Assembly (NCBI GenBank): GCA_036502625.1
Contig: DASXYG010000037.1
Location: forward strand, 1 to 57,861
Length of the DNA: 57,861 nt
Origin: DASXYG01 sp036502625
Lineage (GTDB): Bacteria; Actinomycetota; Actinomycetes; Streptosporangiales; Streptosporangiaceae
Reading direction: 5' to 3'
In this document: in pieces, positions 15,391-23,538 of the stretch
How positions within the stretch are numbered: position 1 is the stretch's first letter
Layout of the letters: every line of letters starts with the position of its first letter
Notes under the pieces: generated by a model
Seen by the model: only the letters and a program-made list of their open reading frames with translations
What the model was told of the DNA's origin: nothing
Databases searched by the model: none
Made by a program: the position numbers and the translations under genes

Positions 15391-15707
15391 CGACCACCCG
15401 CCCGCCGGCGCCGCTGGAAACCGAGACCGTCGCCGTCCTGTGCAGCGTGCAGGACGCGGCGGCGCTGCTCGACCCGCCGTGCACCCCCGACCAGGTGCGG
15501 GCCCTCGTCGCGCTCGCCAACCTCGCGCCCGTGCGCGCCCCCGCGGGTACGGGAGCCCCGCGGGGACGCGGCCGCCCGCCCGTCCTGTACCGCGCCGCCG
15601 AGCTCCAACGCGCGCACGCCCGCGCCGTACGCGCCGGGTTGCTCGCGCTGCTGCCCCCGCCCGTCGACGCCGTGGCGTCGCTCACGGCCGCGGGCGCGGC
15701 ACGGTGA
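15387..15707 (+). CDS. hypothetical protein
   Basis: 106 aa. ATG 15387 overlaps the previous stop. A short HTH-like segment (VQDAAALLDPPCTPDQVRAL) and a GRGRPPVLYRAAEL stretch suggest DNA binding. Otherwise featureless and Ala-rich. Confidence 0.55.
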   Translation: MTTTRPPAPLETETVAVLCSVQDAAALLDPPCTPDQVRALVALANLAPVRAPAGTGAPRGRGRPPVLYRAAELQRAHARAVRAGLLALLPPPVDAVASLTAAGAAR

Positions 15708-16000
15708 CCGGCGAGATGGTGACCGGGTTGGGTCCGTGGCGCCGGCACTGCCCGCTGTGCGGCGCCCCGGTTACGTGGCTGTCCGCCGAGGTCGCCCGGT
15801 TCGACGCGTGCGACTGCGTACCGGGCATGACCGCGTTCGGCGAGCAGTTCAAAGCCTGGATCAGCGACCTGAACGCGGCAATCGACGCGCTGATCATGGC
15901 GGAGTCACGCCGCCCGCCGCCCCCGCCGCCGCCGCTGCGCGAGCTGCTGCCCCGCCTGCCCGCATCCCAACTCACCCCACCGCCTCCTGAGGGCGGATGA
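15704..16000 (+). CDS. hypothetical zinc-ribbon protein with polyproline
   Basis: 98 aa. GTG 15704 overlaps the previous stop. CPLCGAP and CDC make a plausible zinc site. A run of Pro (SRRPPPPPPPLRELL) precedes the C-terminus. Unknown role in the early operon. Confidence 0.55.
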   Translation: MTGEMVTGLGPWRRHCPLCGAPVTWLSAEVARFDACDCVPGMTAFGEQFKAWISDLNAAIDALIMAESRRPPPPPPPLRELLPRLPASQLTPPPPEGG

Positions 16001-16004
16001 CCGC

Positions 16005-16274
16005 ATGGACATGGACGATGGACCCGCCGAGCCGATGTTCGAGATCACAGACCTTGACGTCTCGGCGATCATCGACACCGACGCCTACGCCGGGCACGTG
16101 GACGCGCTGCGCGTACAGATGCGGGACGCGCTCGAAGCGGCAGCGCGGGACCGAGGCTGCACCCTCGGGCAGGTCAGCGTGACCGTCGAGAAGGAACCGG
16201 ACGGCGCCCACGTGATCCGGATGACCGCGCCCGCGTACAAGCAGGTCGGCGTACTGCCGTGGAAGACCCCGTGA
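16005..16274 (+). CDS. hypothetical acidic protein, last gene of the early operon
   Basis: 89 aa. ATG 16005 follows the preceding stop by four bases. Acidic N-terminus and mixed alpha/beta pattern (VSVTVEKEPDGAHVIRMTAP). No family recognised. A hairpin terminator follows 42 bp later. Confidence 0.6.
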   Translation: MDMDDGPAEPMFEITDLDVSAIIDTDAYAGHVDALRVQMRDALEAAARDRGCTLGQVSVTVEKEPDGAHVIRMTAPAYKQVGVLPWKTP

Positions 16275-16316
16275 CCGACGAGCAGCACCGCGGCACCTGG
16301 TGAGGAGGCGACACGG

Positions 16317-16343
16317 CCCCCGACCAAGATCATCGGTTGGGGG
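16317..16343 (+). terminator. hairpin terminator of the early operon
   Basis: CCCCCGACC (16317-16325) pairs with GGTTGGGGG (16335-16343), a 9-bp stem with one G-T pair. It lies between convergent genes at 16274 and 16386. Confidence 0.6.
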
Positions 16344-16385
16344 TCGCGTGGCGCCCCGCCTTACGGCGGACCCCCGCACGTTCGA

Positions 16386-16811
16386 TCAACCGGTGCGGGT
16401 CCACCCGGCCGCGACCCATCGCGTGAACCAGGTGTTCGCCACGGCGCGGGCGTCGTCAAGATCGGTGAACACTCGGCGGATCGTGCCGCCCACATGCGCA
16501 CCCCGGGACGTGTGGTCGAGCTCGATGGCCTCCACCACGTAGTGGCCGAGGTCCCGGTCGAGGGCGATGCAGCGGGTGGCGAACGCGAATGCCAGCTTGA
16601 CGGTCATCAGCCGCTCCGTGTTCGGCACGTCGCCGGACGCCTCGATCTCGCGGTCCCGTAGCGCCGCCCGCGCGACCCTCGCCATGCCAGCCGCCTGATC
16701 GTCGGTGAACCCGAGCACGCTCGCCATGGTCGCGTCGTCGAGGCTTCCGGACAGGGCGGTCATGGCGTCGATCGTGTCGGCCTGCGCAGCGGTGGGAGTG
16801 ATCGTGGCCAT
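16386..16811 (-). CDS. hypothetical protein of a divergent regulatory pair
   Basis: 141 aa. ATG 16811 with GGAAGGAA nine bases upstream. The Thr/Ala-rich N-terminus is followed by helices (FTDDQAAGMARVARAALRD) and a C-terminal aromatic patch (NTWFTRWVAAGWTRTG). It is transcribed leftwards, probably with the 66-aa gene before it, from the promoter in the 17114-17160 palindrome. Function unknown. Confidence 0.6.
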   Translation of the reverse strand: MATITPTAAQADTIDAMTALSGSLDDATMASVLGFTDDQAAGMARVARAALRDREIEASGDVPNTERLMTVKLAFAFATRCIALDRDLGHYVVEAIELDHTSRGAHVGGTIRRVFTDLDDARAVANTWFTRWVAAGWTRTG

Positions 16812-16863
16812 GAGGTTCCTTCCGGGGGTGGAGCGCCCCCCGCCGGAGCGGGGGGCCGGTGTC

Positions 16864-17064
16864 TCAGTTCGGGGCGATCCATCCGAGCTTCTGTGCGGTG
16901 GCGATGGTGCGGGTGAGTGCGGCGTGGGCGGCGTCTTCGCTGCCCCACGGCACGGTCTCGATGTGCAGCTCGTCGCCGGTGTAGGTGCGTTCCTCGATCG
17001 TGTAGCCGGTGACCGTGAGCACGAGTGCGTCGGTGCTGTCCGGGCGGTGCATCTCGATCTGCAT
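16864..17064 (-). CDS. small hypothetical protein
   Basis: 66 aa. ATG 17064 has GAGAGGAA upstream; an in-frame start further upstream would overlap the promoter palindrome and is rejected. Predicted beta-rich first half and helical end (ALTRTIATAQKLGWI). It is the first gene after the leftward promoter at 17096-17124. Unknown function. Confidence 0.6.
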   Translation of the reverse strand: MQIEMHRPDSTDALVLTVTGYTIEERTYTGDELHIETVPWGSEDAAHAALTRTIATAQKLGWIAPN

Positions 17065-17095
17065 CGGGGGGTTCCTCTCTGCTGTTGTGTCTCCG

Positions 17096-17124
17096 ACACT
17101 AGACCCGAACAGATTGAAAGTCAA
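17096..17124 (-). promoter_or_regulatory. leftward promoter
   Basis: On the minus strand: -35 TTGACT (17124-17119), 17-bp spacer, -10 TAGTGT (17101-17096). The -35 lies in the left arm of the large palindrome, mirroring the rightward promoter. Confidence 0.6.
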
Positions 17125-17160
17125 CGGGTTCTTTCAATCAAAGAACCCGTTGACTTTCAA
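17114..17160. repeat. 47-bp palindrome with perfect 21-bp arms between divergent promoters
   Basis: Arms 17114-17134 and 17140-17160 are exact reverse complements, separated by CAATC. The arm reads TTGAAAGTCAACGGG followed by TTCTTT. Each arm contains the -35 hexamer of one divergent promoter, so a dimer bound here would block both. The composition is clearly less GC-rich than the surroundings. Confidence 0.9.
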
Positions 17161-17178
17161 ACGTGCGGGGCATACGGT
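17150..17178 (+). promoter_or_regulatory. rightward promoter
   Basis: -35 TTGACT (17150-17155), 17-bp spacer, -10 TACGGT (17173-17178), ~30 bp before the ATG at 17209, which has GGAGGA in front of it. The -35 is inside the right arm of the palindrome. Confidence 0.6.
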
Positions 17179-17208
17179 GATCCCACCACGCACACCCACG
17201 GAGGACCA

Positions 17209-17601
17209 ATGACCAGCACCGAAACCCGCCCCAACTGGCGGAACCTCGAAACCGGCGACTTCTACACACGCACCGGAACACAACTCGGCCTCTTCGCCGC
17301 CCCCGACGCCACCGGCACCGGCGACCTGTTCGACCAGGACGACACGCCCGCCACCGCACCGGCCAAGCCGACGAAGAAGGCGGCGCGCGCCGCCGCCCGA
17401 GCCGCCCGCGCCGCCCTTGACGCCAAGATCGCCGCGCACCTCATGGACATTAAGGCGATCGGGGCCGCCTATGAAAACTGGCTGATCGACCAGTACGGCA
17501 TCGATGGGAGCCGCACGTACAACGTCGTCTTCGCCGCCAAGGAAATCAGCGGCCTGCCCCTTCACGAACTCCGTAACCTCTACCAGGAGGCAACCCGATG
17601 A
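17209..17601 (+). CDS. hypothetical protein
   Basis: 130 aa. ATG 17209 with GGAGGA four bases upstream. An acidic/Asp-rich N-terminus (GDLFDQDD) is followed by an Ala/Lys/Arg-rich helical linker (~residues 57-80) and a folded C-terminus ending ELRNLYQEATR. It may be a DNA-associated protein like the Lsr2/HU-tail types, but no domain is recognised. First gene of the rightward operon at the palindrome. Confidence 0.6.
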   Translation: MTSTETRPNWRNLETGDFYTRTGTQLGLFAAPDATGTGDLFDQDDTPATAPAKPTKKAARAAARAARAALDAKIAAHLMDIKAIGAAYENWLIDQYGIDGSRTYNVVFAAKEISGLPLHELRNLYQEATR

Positions 17602-18170
17602 ACACCGACCGCGGGGGATCCCGCACCAACTCCGGCCGCCGCTCTGTCGGCGGACGCGCCGAGGTCATGCTCGGCGACCTGCGCGACGTCCTCGACGGCG
17701 AGGCTAAGCGCCTCGGCGTCGACCGTGCCGCTCTCGTCCGCGCCCTGTGCGCGGATGGGCTGCGCCGCCGCCGGGTGATCGACAAGCGCACCGCGGACGC
17801 GTACGCGCTCAATCAGGCGTCCACCCGGTACGGCACCCGCAGCGTGGGCGACGCCTCCCGCAGCGCCGCCCGCGCCATGCAGCGCCTCGGTGCGGCGTTC
17901 GATGCGACCCCCGCCGACGCGCTGATCATCTCCGCGTATCACGAGGCGGCGGCCGAACCCGGCGACTTCGTGTCCCTGACGGCCATACGCGACGCCCTCG
18001 TCGGCTTCCCCCGCGAGGAAGTCGACGCCGCGCTCGACAACCTGTACCGGCACCAGATCATCAACCTCATCCCGCGCAGCAATCAGCGGGCGCTCACCGA
18101 CGCAGCGCGGGCCGCGGCCGTGCACATCGGCGACGAGGACAAGCACCTCATCAGCATCGAACCGGAGTGA
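17598..18170 (+). CDS. hypothetical helical protein, possible DNA-binding
   Basis: 190 aa. ATG 17598 overlaps the previous stop. Helices around LRDVLDGEAKRLGVDRAALV and a C-terminal segment that could form a winged helix (AIRDALVGFPREEVDAALDNL then IINLIPRS-type wing). It could be a regulator reading the palindrome, but this is speculative. Confidence 0.55.
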   Translation: MNTDRGGSRTNSGRRSVGGRAEVMLGDLRDVLDGEAKRLGVDRAALVRALCADGLRRRRVIDKRTADAYALNQASTRYGTRSVGDASRSAARAMQRLGAAFDATPADALIISAYHEAAAEPGDFVSLTAIRDALVGFPREEVDAALDNLYRHQIINLIPRSNQRALTDAARAAAVHIGDEDKHLISIEPE

Positions 18171-18177
18171 ACACGCC

Positions 18178-18378
18178 ATGCTTCCGCAAATCCCGATCGA
18201 CGACCCGCGCGTGCTGACCCTGGCCAGGGCGCGTCAACAGTTCGCCCACGACTGCGCCCACCTCCCGACGTGGGAAGAACTGACCGACGACGAGCGTGCC
18301 ACCGCGTTGCCGGTCGCCCGCAACTATCTGGAATCGGCGATCAACGCCGGACTCATCCCGGGAGATCCCGATGCGTGA
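18178..18378 (+). CDS. small hypothetical protein
   Basis: 66 aa. ATG 18178 follows the previous stop by seven bases. Two helices with the acidic connector EELTDDERA. No family recognised. Confidence 0.55.
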   Translation: MLPQIPIDDPRVLTLARARQQFAHDCAHLPTWEELTDDERATALPVARNYLESAINAGLIPGDPDA

Positions 18379-18607
18379 GTACCGCATCGAGTTCACGATC
18401 CAACACCGCGAAGACGACGAGGAGGACTTCACCGAGATCGGCTTCGGCTCCTCGGGCGCGTGCAGTGACCTGGATTCCTGCACCTACTCGATCACGTCCG
18501 CTGTGACAAATGGCGAGTGGGAGACCGAACGGGATCACCCCGACCCCGACGAGGTCATGCAGGCGATCCAGCAGGCACGCTACGCGGAAGGAAACGCCGA
18601 TGCGTGA
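18371..18607 (+). CDS. small acidic hypothetical protein
   Basis: 78 aa. ATG 18371 overlaps the previous gene by eight bases, with GGGAGA upstream. Very acidic (HREDDEEDF), containing CSDLDSC and ending in a helix (EVMQAIQQARYAE). Small acidic phage proteins can be inhibitors or DNA mimics; there is no direct support here. Confidence 0.55.
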   Translation: MREYRIEFTIQHREDDEEDFTEIGFGSSGACSDLDSCTYSITSAVTNGEWETERDHPDPDEVMQAIQQARYAEGNADA

Positions 18608-18686
18608 AGAGGCCATGCTCGCCCCGTACGTGACCCTCCTGTGCGACTGGCCGAGCGGGACGTACCTGCGGAAGGTCGTCGAGTGA
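18600..18686 (+). CDS. 28-aa small protein
   Basis: ATG 18600 overlaps the previous gene, and its TGA overlaps the GTG of the next gene (GTGA at 18683-18686). Encodes MREEAMLAPYVTLLCDWPSG plus eight residues. Its fit between two coupled genes supports translation; function unknown. Confidence 0.4.
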   Translation: MREEAMLAPYVTLLCDWPSGTYLRKVVE

Positions 18687-19435
18687 CGAGAACGCCGCGG
18701 CAGGCGTGGGAGGCCCTCAACGACCGCCAACGCGTCTACCTGCGGGTGCTGTACCGCGCCGACCAGGACGCCGAGAAAGAGCACCGCAGCGGCGGCGCCC
18801 GCGGCGACTTCGACCAGCGGCCCGCCGCCGAGTGGCGCCGCATCAGCTTCAACGCGTGGCCCTCGCCGATCCCCGACCAGCTCGCCGCCGCCGGCGTGTA
18901 CGACCGGGGCGCCGGCGCCACCCTGGCCGCCCTCCGGGACCGCGGTCTGATCGAGACGGAGAACGTGCCCACCAGGGCGGGCGCCGACCTCGTTGACGTG
19001 TGGGTCACCCGCGCCGGACGCGCCGCGGCCCGGCACGGTACCGGCGACACCCCGGCCCGGCGGTCCCGCCCGCGGTGGGCAACGTCCGAATGGCTGTGGC
19101 GGGAGCTGGTCAAGGTCGGACGGTCCGAACCTGAGGGGCTGCGCGCCTCGGAGCTGTACGGCAGCGCGGACCTGTACCTTGGCGCCGGGTTCGCCGGACG
19201 GCCCGGGAACCGCCCCTACCTGCGGAAAGAAACCGTATGGAGGCGGTACGAGGTGCGGACCTGGGACGGTGAACCCTCCGGCTGGACGTCGAAACCGGTC
19301 GACATGTACCACCTCACCGACGAGGGCCGCGCCCACTACATCGAGCGCGCCGCGGAGTACCGGGAGCTGTTTCCCGGCATCGACGCCCCCGACCTCGACG
19401 ACACGCCGGAGACGAACGGAGTTGACGGCCCGTGA
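18683..19435 (+). CDS. hypothetical protein with winged-helix features
   Basis: 250 aa. GTG 18683 overlaps the previous stop. The first half (WEALNDRQRVYLRVLYRADQ ... AALRDRGLIETENV) reads like a MarR-type winged helix, and the second half repeats a similar pattern (WLWRELVKV ... VDMYHLTDEGRAHYIE). Last gene before the terminator and the packaging genes; it may regulate late expression. Confidence 0.55.
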   Translation: MTRTPRQAWEALNDRQRVYLRVLYRADQDAEKEHRSGGARGDFDQRPAAEWRRISFNAWPSPIPDQLAAAGVYDRGAGATLAALRDRGLIETENVPTRAGADLVDVWVTRAGRAAARHGTGDTPARRSRPRWATSEWLWRELVKVGRSEPEGLRASELYGSADLYLGAGFAGRPGNRPYLRKETVWRRYEVRTWDGEPSGWTSKPVDMYHLTDEGRAHYIERAAEYRELFPGIDAPDLDDTPETNGVDGP

Positions 19436-19451
19436 TTTTCTGACAAAATCA
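19433..19451. other. AT-rich hairpin just upstream of the packaging genes
   Basis: TGATTTT-CTGAC-AAAATCA overlaps the stop codon of the preceding gene, an AT island in GC-rich DNA. The gap before terS is where cos or pac sites often lie, but nothing proves cutting here. Confidence 0.3.
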
Positions 19452-19472
19452 GTGGCAGCAGAGCTATGCCCG

Positions 19473-19496
19473 AACCCCCGCCGATGCGGGGGTTTT
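19473..19496 (+). terminator. intrinsic terminator before the late genes
   Basis: AACCCCCGC / GCGGGGGTT 9-bp stem with CGAT loop, followed by TTTT overlapping the stem end. The 20-mer GCGGGGGTTTTCGCATGTCA (19486-19505) recurs exactly at 39424-39443, at the terminator after the endolysin. Confidence 0.75.
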
Positions 19497-19575
19497 CGCA
19501 TGTCACGGCCCTTGTCGAATCCCCGTACGGGGGTGGTTCCGATGTGACCCCCCGTGCCCGCGAGGCGGTGATCCC

Positions 19576-20094
19576 ATGGCCGCTAACGCCCCCATTTCCG
19601 ATGCCGAGCGCGCGCGGATCATCGACCTCGCGCGCTCGGGCATGTCGCGGGCGGCGGTCGGCCGCGAGGTCGGCCGCGCAGCCTCGACCATCGGGAAGAT
19701 CTGCGCGCGGGAGGGCATCGAGTTCGACCGGGCGCCCACCGCGGCGGCCACCTCGGCGAAGCGCGAGGACAACCGCGCGAAGCGCGCCGACCTGGAATCC
19801 CTGCTGCTCGACGACGCGCTCAGGATGCGGGCGCAGCTCTGGCAGCCGTCCAAGGTGTGGGCGTTCGGCGGCAAAGAGAACACGTACGAAGAGCACGCAG
19901 TCGACGAACCCCCGTTCGCCGACAAGCGGCTGATCATGTCCGCGGTCGGTACCGCGATCGACAAGGCGCTCAAACTCGCGCAGGTCGACGCCGACGACGG
20001 CGCCGACGACGCCGCGAGCATGATCGGGCGTCTCGCCGAGGGCCTGAACGCCGCGTACGCACAGATGGTCGGCGACGATGCCGGCGACGCGTGA
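19576..20094 (+). CDS. terminase small subunit (putative)
   Basis: 172 aa. ATG 19576. The N-terminal HTH (SDAERARIIDLARSGMSRAA plus VGREVGRAASTIGKI) is typical of small terminase DNA-recognition domains; the rest is helical and acidic. It immediately precedes and overlaps the large terminase, which is the main evidence for the role of recognising the phage packaging site. Confidence 0.7.
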   Translation: MAANAPISDAERARIIDLARSGMSRAAVGREVGRAASTIGKICAREGIEFDRAPTAAATSAKREDNRAKRADLESLLLDDALRMRAQLWQPSKVWAFGGKENTYEEHAVDEPPFADKRLIMSAVGTAIDKALKLAQVDADDGADDAASMIGRLAEGLNAAYAQMVGDDAGDA

Positions 20095-21376
20095 CGGCCT
20101 GCTCGACTCCCTGCCCCTGTCCCGCAAGCAAATCCGGTCGGTCGTCGAGTCCGCGCAGGTCCGCACGTCGATCTGGACCGGCGCCATCCGCTCCGGGAAG
20201 ACCATCGCGAGCCTGATCGCGTTCTTGATCGCCCTGGCCGCGCTCCCCCGCCGCGGCTCCGGCCTGGTCGTCATGGTCGGCCGCACGCTCCAGACGATCG
20301 AGCGGAACCTCATCGAGCCGATGCAGGACCCGCGCGTGTTCGGGCCGCTCGCCCGGCACGTGCACCACACGCCCGGCGCCGGAACCGCCGTGATCTTGGG
20401 CAGGGTCGTGCACCTGATCGGCGCGAACGACGTCCGCGCCGAAGGCCGCCTGCGCGGCCTGACCGCCTGCCTCGCATACGTCGACGAGGCCACGCTCCTG
20501 CCCGCAGGGTTCTGGTCCCAGCTCCTCGGCCGCCTCTCCGAGGCCCCGGGCCGGCTGATCGCCACCACCAACCCCGACAACCCCGCCCACTGGCTGCGCC
20601 GCGACTACATCCTGCGCGCCGGCGAGCTCAACCTCGCGTCGTGGCACTTCACCCTCCACGACAACCCGTACCTCAGCGCCGAGTACAAGCGGGACATCGC
20701 CGCCGAGCACGTCGGCCTCTGGTACCGGCGGTTCATCGCCGGCGAATGGGTCGCCGCCGAAGGCGCGATCTTCGACATGTGGGACCCGCTGCGCCACGTG
20801 GTGAAGACCCTGCCTGCGATCTCGCGGTGGATCGCGTGCGGCATCGACTACGGCACCACCAACCCGACCGCCGCCCTGCTCCTCGGCCTCGGCAGCGACG
20901 GACGCCTGTACCTCGCGGACGAATGGAGGTACGACTCCCGCGCCGCACGCCGCAGCCTGACGGACGTCGAGTACTCCAAGCGCATCCGCGCGTGGCTCGC
21001 CGCTGACGGGCACCCCGGCGCCGCCGGCGCCGTCGACCCCGAGTACCTGATCGTCGACCCCTCGGCGTCCTCGTTCATCGTCCAGTTGTACGAGGACGGC
21101 GCCGTGCCGATGGCCGCGGACAACGCGGTGTTGGACGGCATCCGCACCATGGCCGGTCTTCTCGCGACCGGCCGCCTGCGGGTTCACGAACGCTGCGAGG
21201 GGCTGATCTCGGAGATTGGCGGCTACGCGTGGGACGACGACGCCGCCGCGAAGGGCGAGGACAAGCCGGTCAAGATCGCCGACCACTCGTGCGACGCCGC
21301 CCGCTACAGCCTGCACACCACGGCCGCCATGTGGCGACCCGACCTGACCAACACGATCGAAGAGGTAGCGGCATGA
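20078..21376 (+). CDS. terL: terminase large subunit
   Basis: 432 aa, start ATG 20078 overlapping terS. The ATPase domain has Walker A GAIRSGKT (35-42) and Walker B LAYVDE (132-137), with TTNPDN as the coupling motif. The C-terminal RNase H-like nuclease has GIDYGTTNP and DPSASSFI supplying acidic residues. The PBSX/terminase_6 pattern is clear. It pumps and cuts the genome into proheads. Length is normal for the family and no lesion is seen. Confidence 0.92.
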   Translation: MPATRDGLLDSLPLSRKQIRSVVESAQVRTSIWTGAIRSGKTIASLIAFLIALAALPRRGSGLVVMVGRTLQTIERNLIEPMQDPRVFGPLARHVHHTPGAGTAVILGRVVHLIGANDVRAEGRLRGLTACLAYVDEATLLPAGFWSQLLGRLSEAPGRLIATTNPDNPAHWLRRDYILRAGELNLASWHFTLHDNPYLSAEYKRDIAAEHVGLWYRRFIAGEWVAAEGAIFDMWDPLRHVVKTLPAISRWIACGIDYGTTNPTAALLLGLGSDGRLYLADEWRYDSRAARRSLTDVEYSKRIRAWLAADGHPGAAGAVDPEYLIVDPSASSFIVQLYEDGAVPMAADNAVLDGIRTMAGLLATGRLRVHERCEGLISEIGGYAWDDDAAAKGEDKPVKIADHSCDAARYSLHTTAAMWRPDLTNTIEEVAA

Positions 21377-21819
21377 GCCCCGAGGACATCAGCAACCGGT
21401 TCGAGTTCCACCCGGCCGCCACGGCGGAGAAGCGCGCCGATCATGGCAGCGCCCGCGAGGCGTGCCGCGACCTCGCCGAGTACCTGAACGCGAAGCTGCC
21501 CGAGGGCCGCGAGAAGTCCGTGGTCATGACCAAGCTCGAAGAAGTCATGTTCTGGGCCAACGCCGCGATCGCCCGCCCCGCCACCTCCAAGCCGCAGAAC
21601 TCCGGCACGGCCGCCCCCATCGAGGGCGAGAGCAGCCCGCGGTACGCACCCGCCGTCGAGATCCCAACCGATTCGTCCGCGTCGTCCGCGTCCGCGCGCG
21701 CACTGGAAGCGGCCAGCGCCGCCGCCGCGAAGATCTTCGACCCCCCGGCCCGCGCTGAGACGTACCGGCGTATCGGCGAGACCTGGCACCAGATCGCCGC
21801 GGACATTCGCGGCCTGTGA
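21373..21819 (+). CDS. Acb2/Tad1-like hairpin-domain protein (putative anti-CBASS/anti-Thoeris sponge)
   Basis: 148 aa. ATG 21373 overlaps the terL stop (ATGA). The N-terminal ~68 residues match the Acb2/Tad1 helical-hairpin signature: NRFEFHP at 8-14, EACRDLAEYLNAKLP, REKS (46-49) and LEEVMFWANAAIAR (55-68). Family members bind cyclic nucleotide signals and blind CBASS or Thoeris defence. A Ser/Pro linker and a C-terminal helix (ETYRRIGETWHQIAADIRGL) extend beyond the usual small protein. The ligand is unknown, and the position between terL and portal implies late expression. Confidence 0.7.
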   Translation: MSPEDISNRFEFHPAATAEKRADHGSAREACRDLAEYLNAKLPEGREKSVVMTKLEEVMFWANAAIARPATSKPQNSGTAAPIEGESSPRYAPAVEIPTDSSASSASARALEAASAAAAKIFDPPARAETYRRIGETWHQIAADIRGL

Positions 21820-21899
21820 GGTTCACGGCCCGCGCGTACGACCCCGACCAGCAGGAATCGCCGCTACCCGAGGGGGTGCCCGATGCTCCCCGACCGTGA
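21816..21899 (+). CDS. 27-codon overlapping small ORF
   Basis: GTG 21816 overlaps the previous stop (GTGA) and the frame ends inside the portal gene (TGA 21897-21899). It encodes a Pro/Arg-containing peptide (MRFTARAYDP...). It may simply couple portal translation to the upstream gene. Confidence 0.3.
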   Translation: MRFTARAYDPDQQESPLPEGVPDAPRP

Positions 21900-23538
21900 C
21901 ATGGACTGGCCGCCCCGCGACCAGCACGCCGCGCAGGCCGCGTACTGCGAATACGACGCTTGGTACTCCGGTGACCCGCTCAAACTCGCCGCCGTGTACG
22001 GGGAGGCGGGCCCGCTCCCTGGCCTCGACGTCAAGTACAGGGCGGCGCAGTTCCAGGGCGGGATCGTGGGCAGGGTCGCGCGCGCGTTCTGGGGGAACCC
22101 CCCGTCCATAAACGATCTTCGGTCGCCCAAGCTGCACGTACCGCTCGCGTCCGACATGGCCGTCACCTCCGCCGATCTCCTGTTCTCCGAACCGATCGGC
22201 GTGAACACCGAGGACGACACCACTACGGCGCGGCTCGCCGAGATCATGACGGACGGCGGCGTGCACGCCATCCTGTCCGAGGCCGCCGAGCTCGCGTCCG
22301 CGTGGGGCGGCGCGTACCTGCGCGCCGCATACGACAAGGACGTCGCGCCGTACCCCCTCGCCGAGGCCATCACCCCCGACACCGCCATTCCCGTTTTTCA
22401 GTGGGGGCGGCTCATGTCCGTGATCTTCTGGGAGGTCGTCCACGAGGACGACAAGTCCGGTGAAGTGTGGCGCCACCTCGAAGAACACACGGTGGAGCGC
22501 GGGATCGGGATGGTGCGGCACGGCCTGTACAAGGGCAGCCGCGACCGGCTCGGTAAGCCGCAGCCCCTCGGCGAACACCCCACCACCGCCGGGTACGTGG
22601 GCACCGACACCCGGTCGGGCGTCGACGAGACGGGCGCCATGCCGACCGGCACCACCGGCCTCGCGGTCACGTACTGGCCGAACATGCGCCCCAACCGCGA
22701 CCGGAAGCGGCGCCCCCTCGGCCGCTCCGACTACGACGGGCAGATTCCGGTGCTCGACGGCCTCGACGAAACGTGGACGTCTTGGATGCGCGATCTGCGG
22801 CTCGGCAAGGGCCGCATCATCGTCCCGCACGCGTATCTGCGCAGCCTCGGCCCCGGCAAGGGCGGCTACTTCGACGCCGACCAGGAGGTGTACGCCGCGC
22901 TCAGCATGATGCCCAGCACGGACGGTGCGCCACAGATCACGCTCAACCAGTTCGCGATCCGCGTGACCGAGCACGCCGAGACGGCTCGGGCACTGCGGTC
23001 CGAGGTGATCCGCGGCGCCGGCTACTCGGCCGCGAGCTTCGGGGACGACTCGGACGGGCCCGCGATGACCGCGACCGAGGCCGCCGCCCGAAGGTCCAGG
23101 AGCATGACGACCCGCGGTAAGAAGATCGGCTACGCGACGTCGCCCATCGCCGACTTCCTGGGCGCCCTGCTGGAGATCGACGCCAACGTGTTCCAGTCGG
23201 GCGCGAAGCCGCAGCGGCCCACCCTGGAATGGCCCGACGCTGTAGCGCCGGACCCCGAAGCGACCGGCCGCACCCTGCAACTCATCGCCGCGGCCGAGGC
23301 CGCCAGTATCCAGACGCGCGTGGAGATCCTGCACCCCGACTGGGACGACTCCGAGGTGCAGGAAGAGGTCGGCCGTATCCGGTCCGAGCAGGCCGGGCCC
23401 GTCACCCTCAACGGCCTCGACCCGGCCACGTACCGGCCGGGCGTCGACGACCCGCCGCCCAACGCCCCCGCCGAGGGCGGCGGCCAGGCGCCCGCGGCCG
23501 TCGACGAGACGGCGACGGGGGCCGCGGCCGGGGGGTGA
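21883..23538 (+). CDS. phage portal protein
   Basis: 551 aa. ATG 21883 has GAGGGGG seven bases upstream. Typical portal features: a DLLFSEPIGV-type stem region, ASAWGGAYLRAAYD, the long C-terminal crown with ETARALRSEVIRGAGYS and an acidic/Gly-rich tail. Position between terminase and MuF-like protein confirms the role. It forms the dodecameric ring for DNA entry and tail attachment. Confidence 0.85.
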   Translation: MLPDRDMDWPPRDQHAAQAAYCEYDAWYSGDPLKLAAVYGEAGPLPGLDVKYRAAQFQGGIVGRVARAFWGNPPSINDLRSPKLHVPLASDMAVTSADLLFSEPIGVNTEDDTTTARLAEIMTDGGVHAILSEAAELASAWGGAYLRAAYDKDVAPYPLAEAITPDTAIPVFQWGRLMSVIFWEVVHEDDKSGEVWRHLEEHTVERGIGMVRHGLYKGSRDRLGKPQPLGEHPTTAGYVGTDTRSGVDETGAMPTGTTGLAVTYWPNMRPNRDRKRRPLGRSDYDGQIPVLDGLDETWTSWMRDLRLGKGRIIVPHAYLRSLGPGKGGYFDADQEVYAALSMMPSTDGAPQITLNQFAIRVTEHAETARALRSEVIRGAGYSAASFGDDSDGPAMTATEAAARRSRSMTTRGKKIGYATSPIADFLGALLEIDANVFQSGAKPQRPTLEWPDAVAPDPEATGRTLQLIAAAEAASIQTRVEILHPDWDDSEVQEEVGRIRSEQAGPVTLNGLDPATYRPGVDDPPPNAPAEGGGQAPAAVDETATGAAAGG

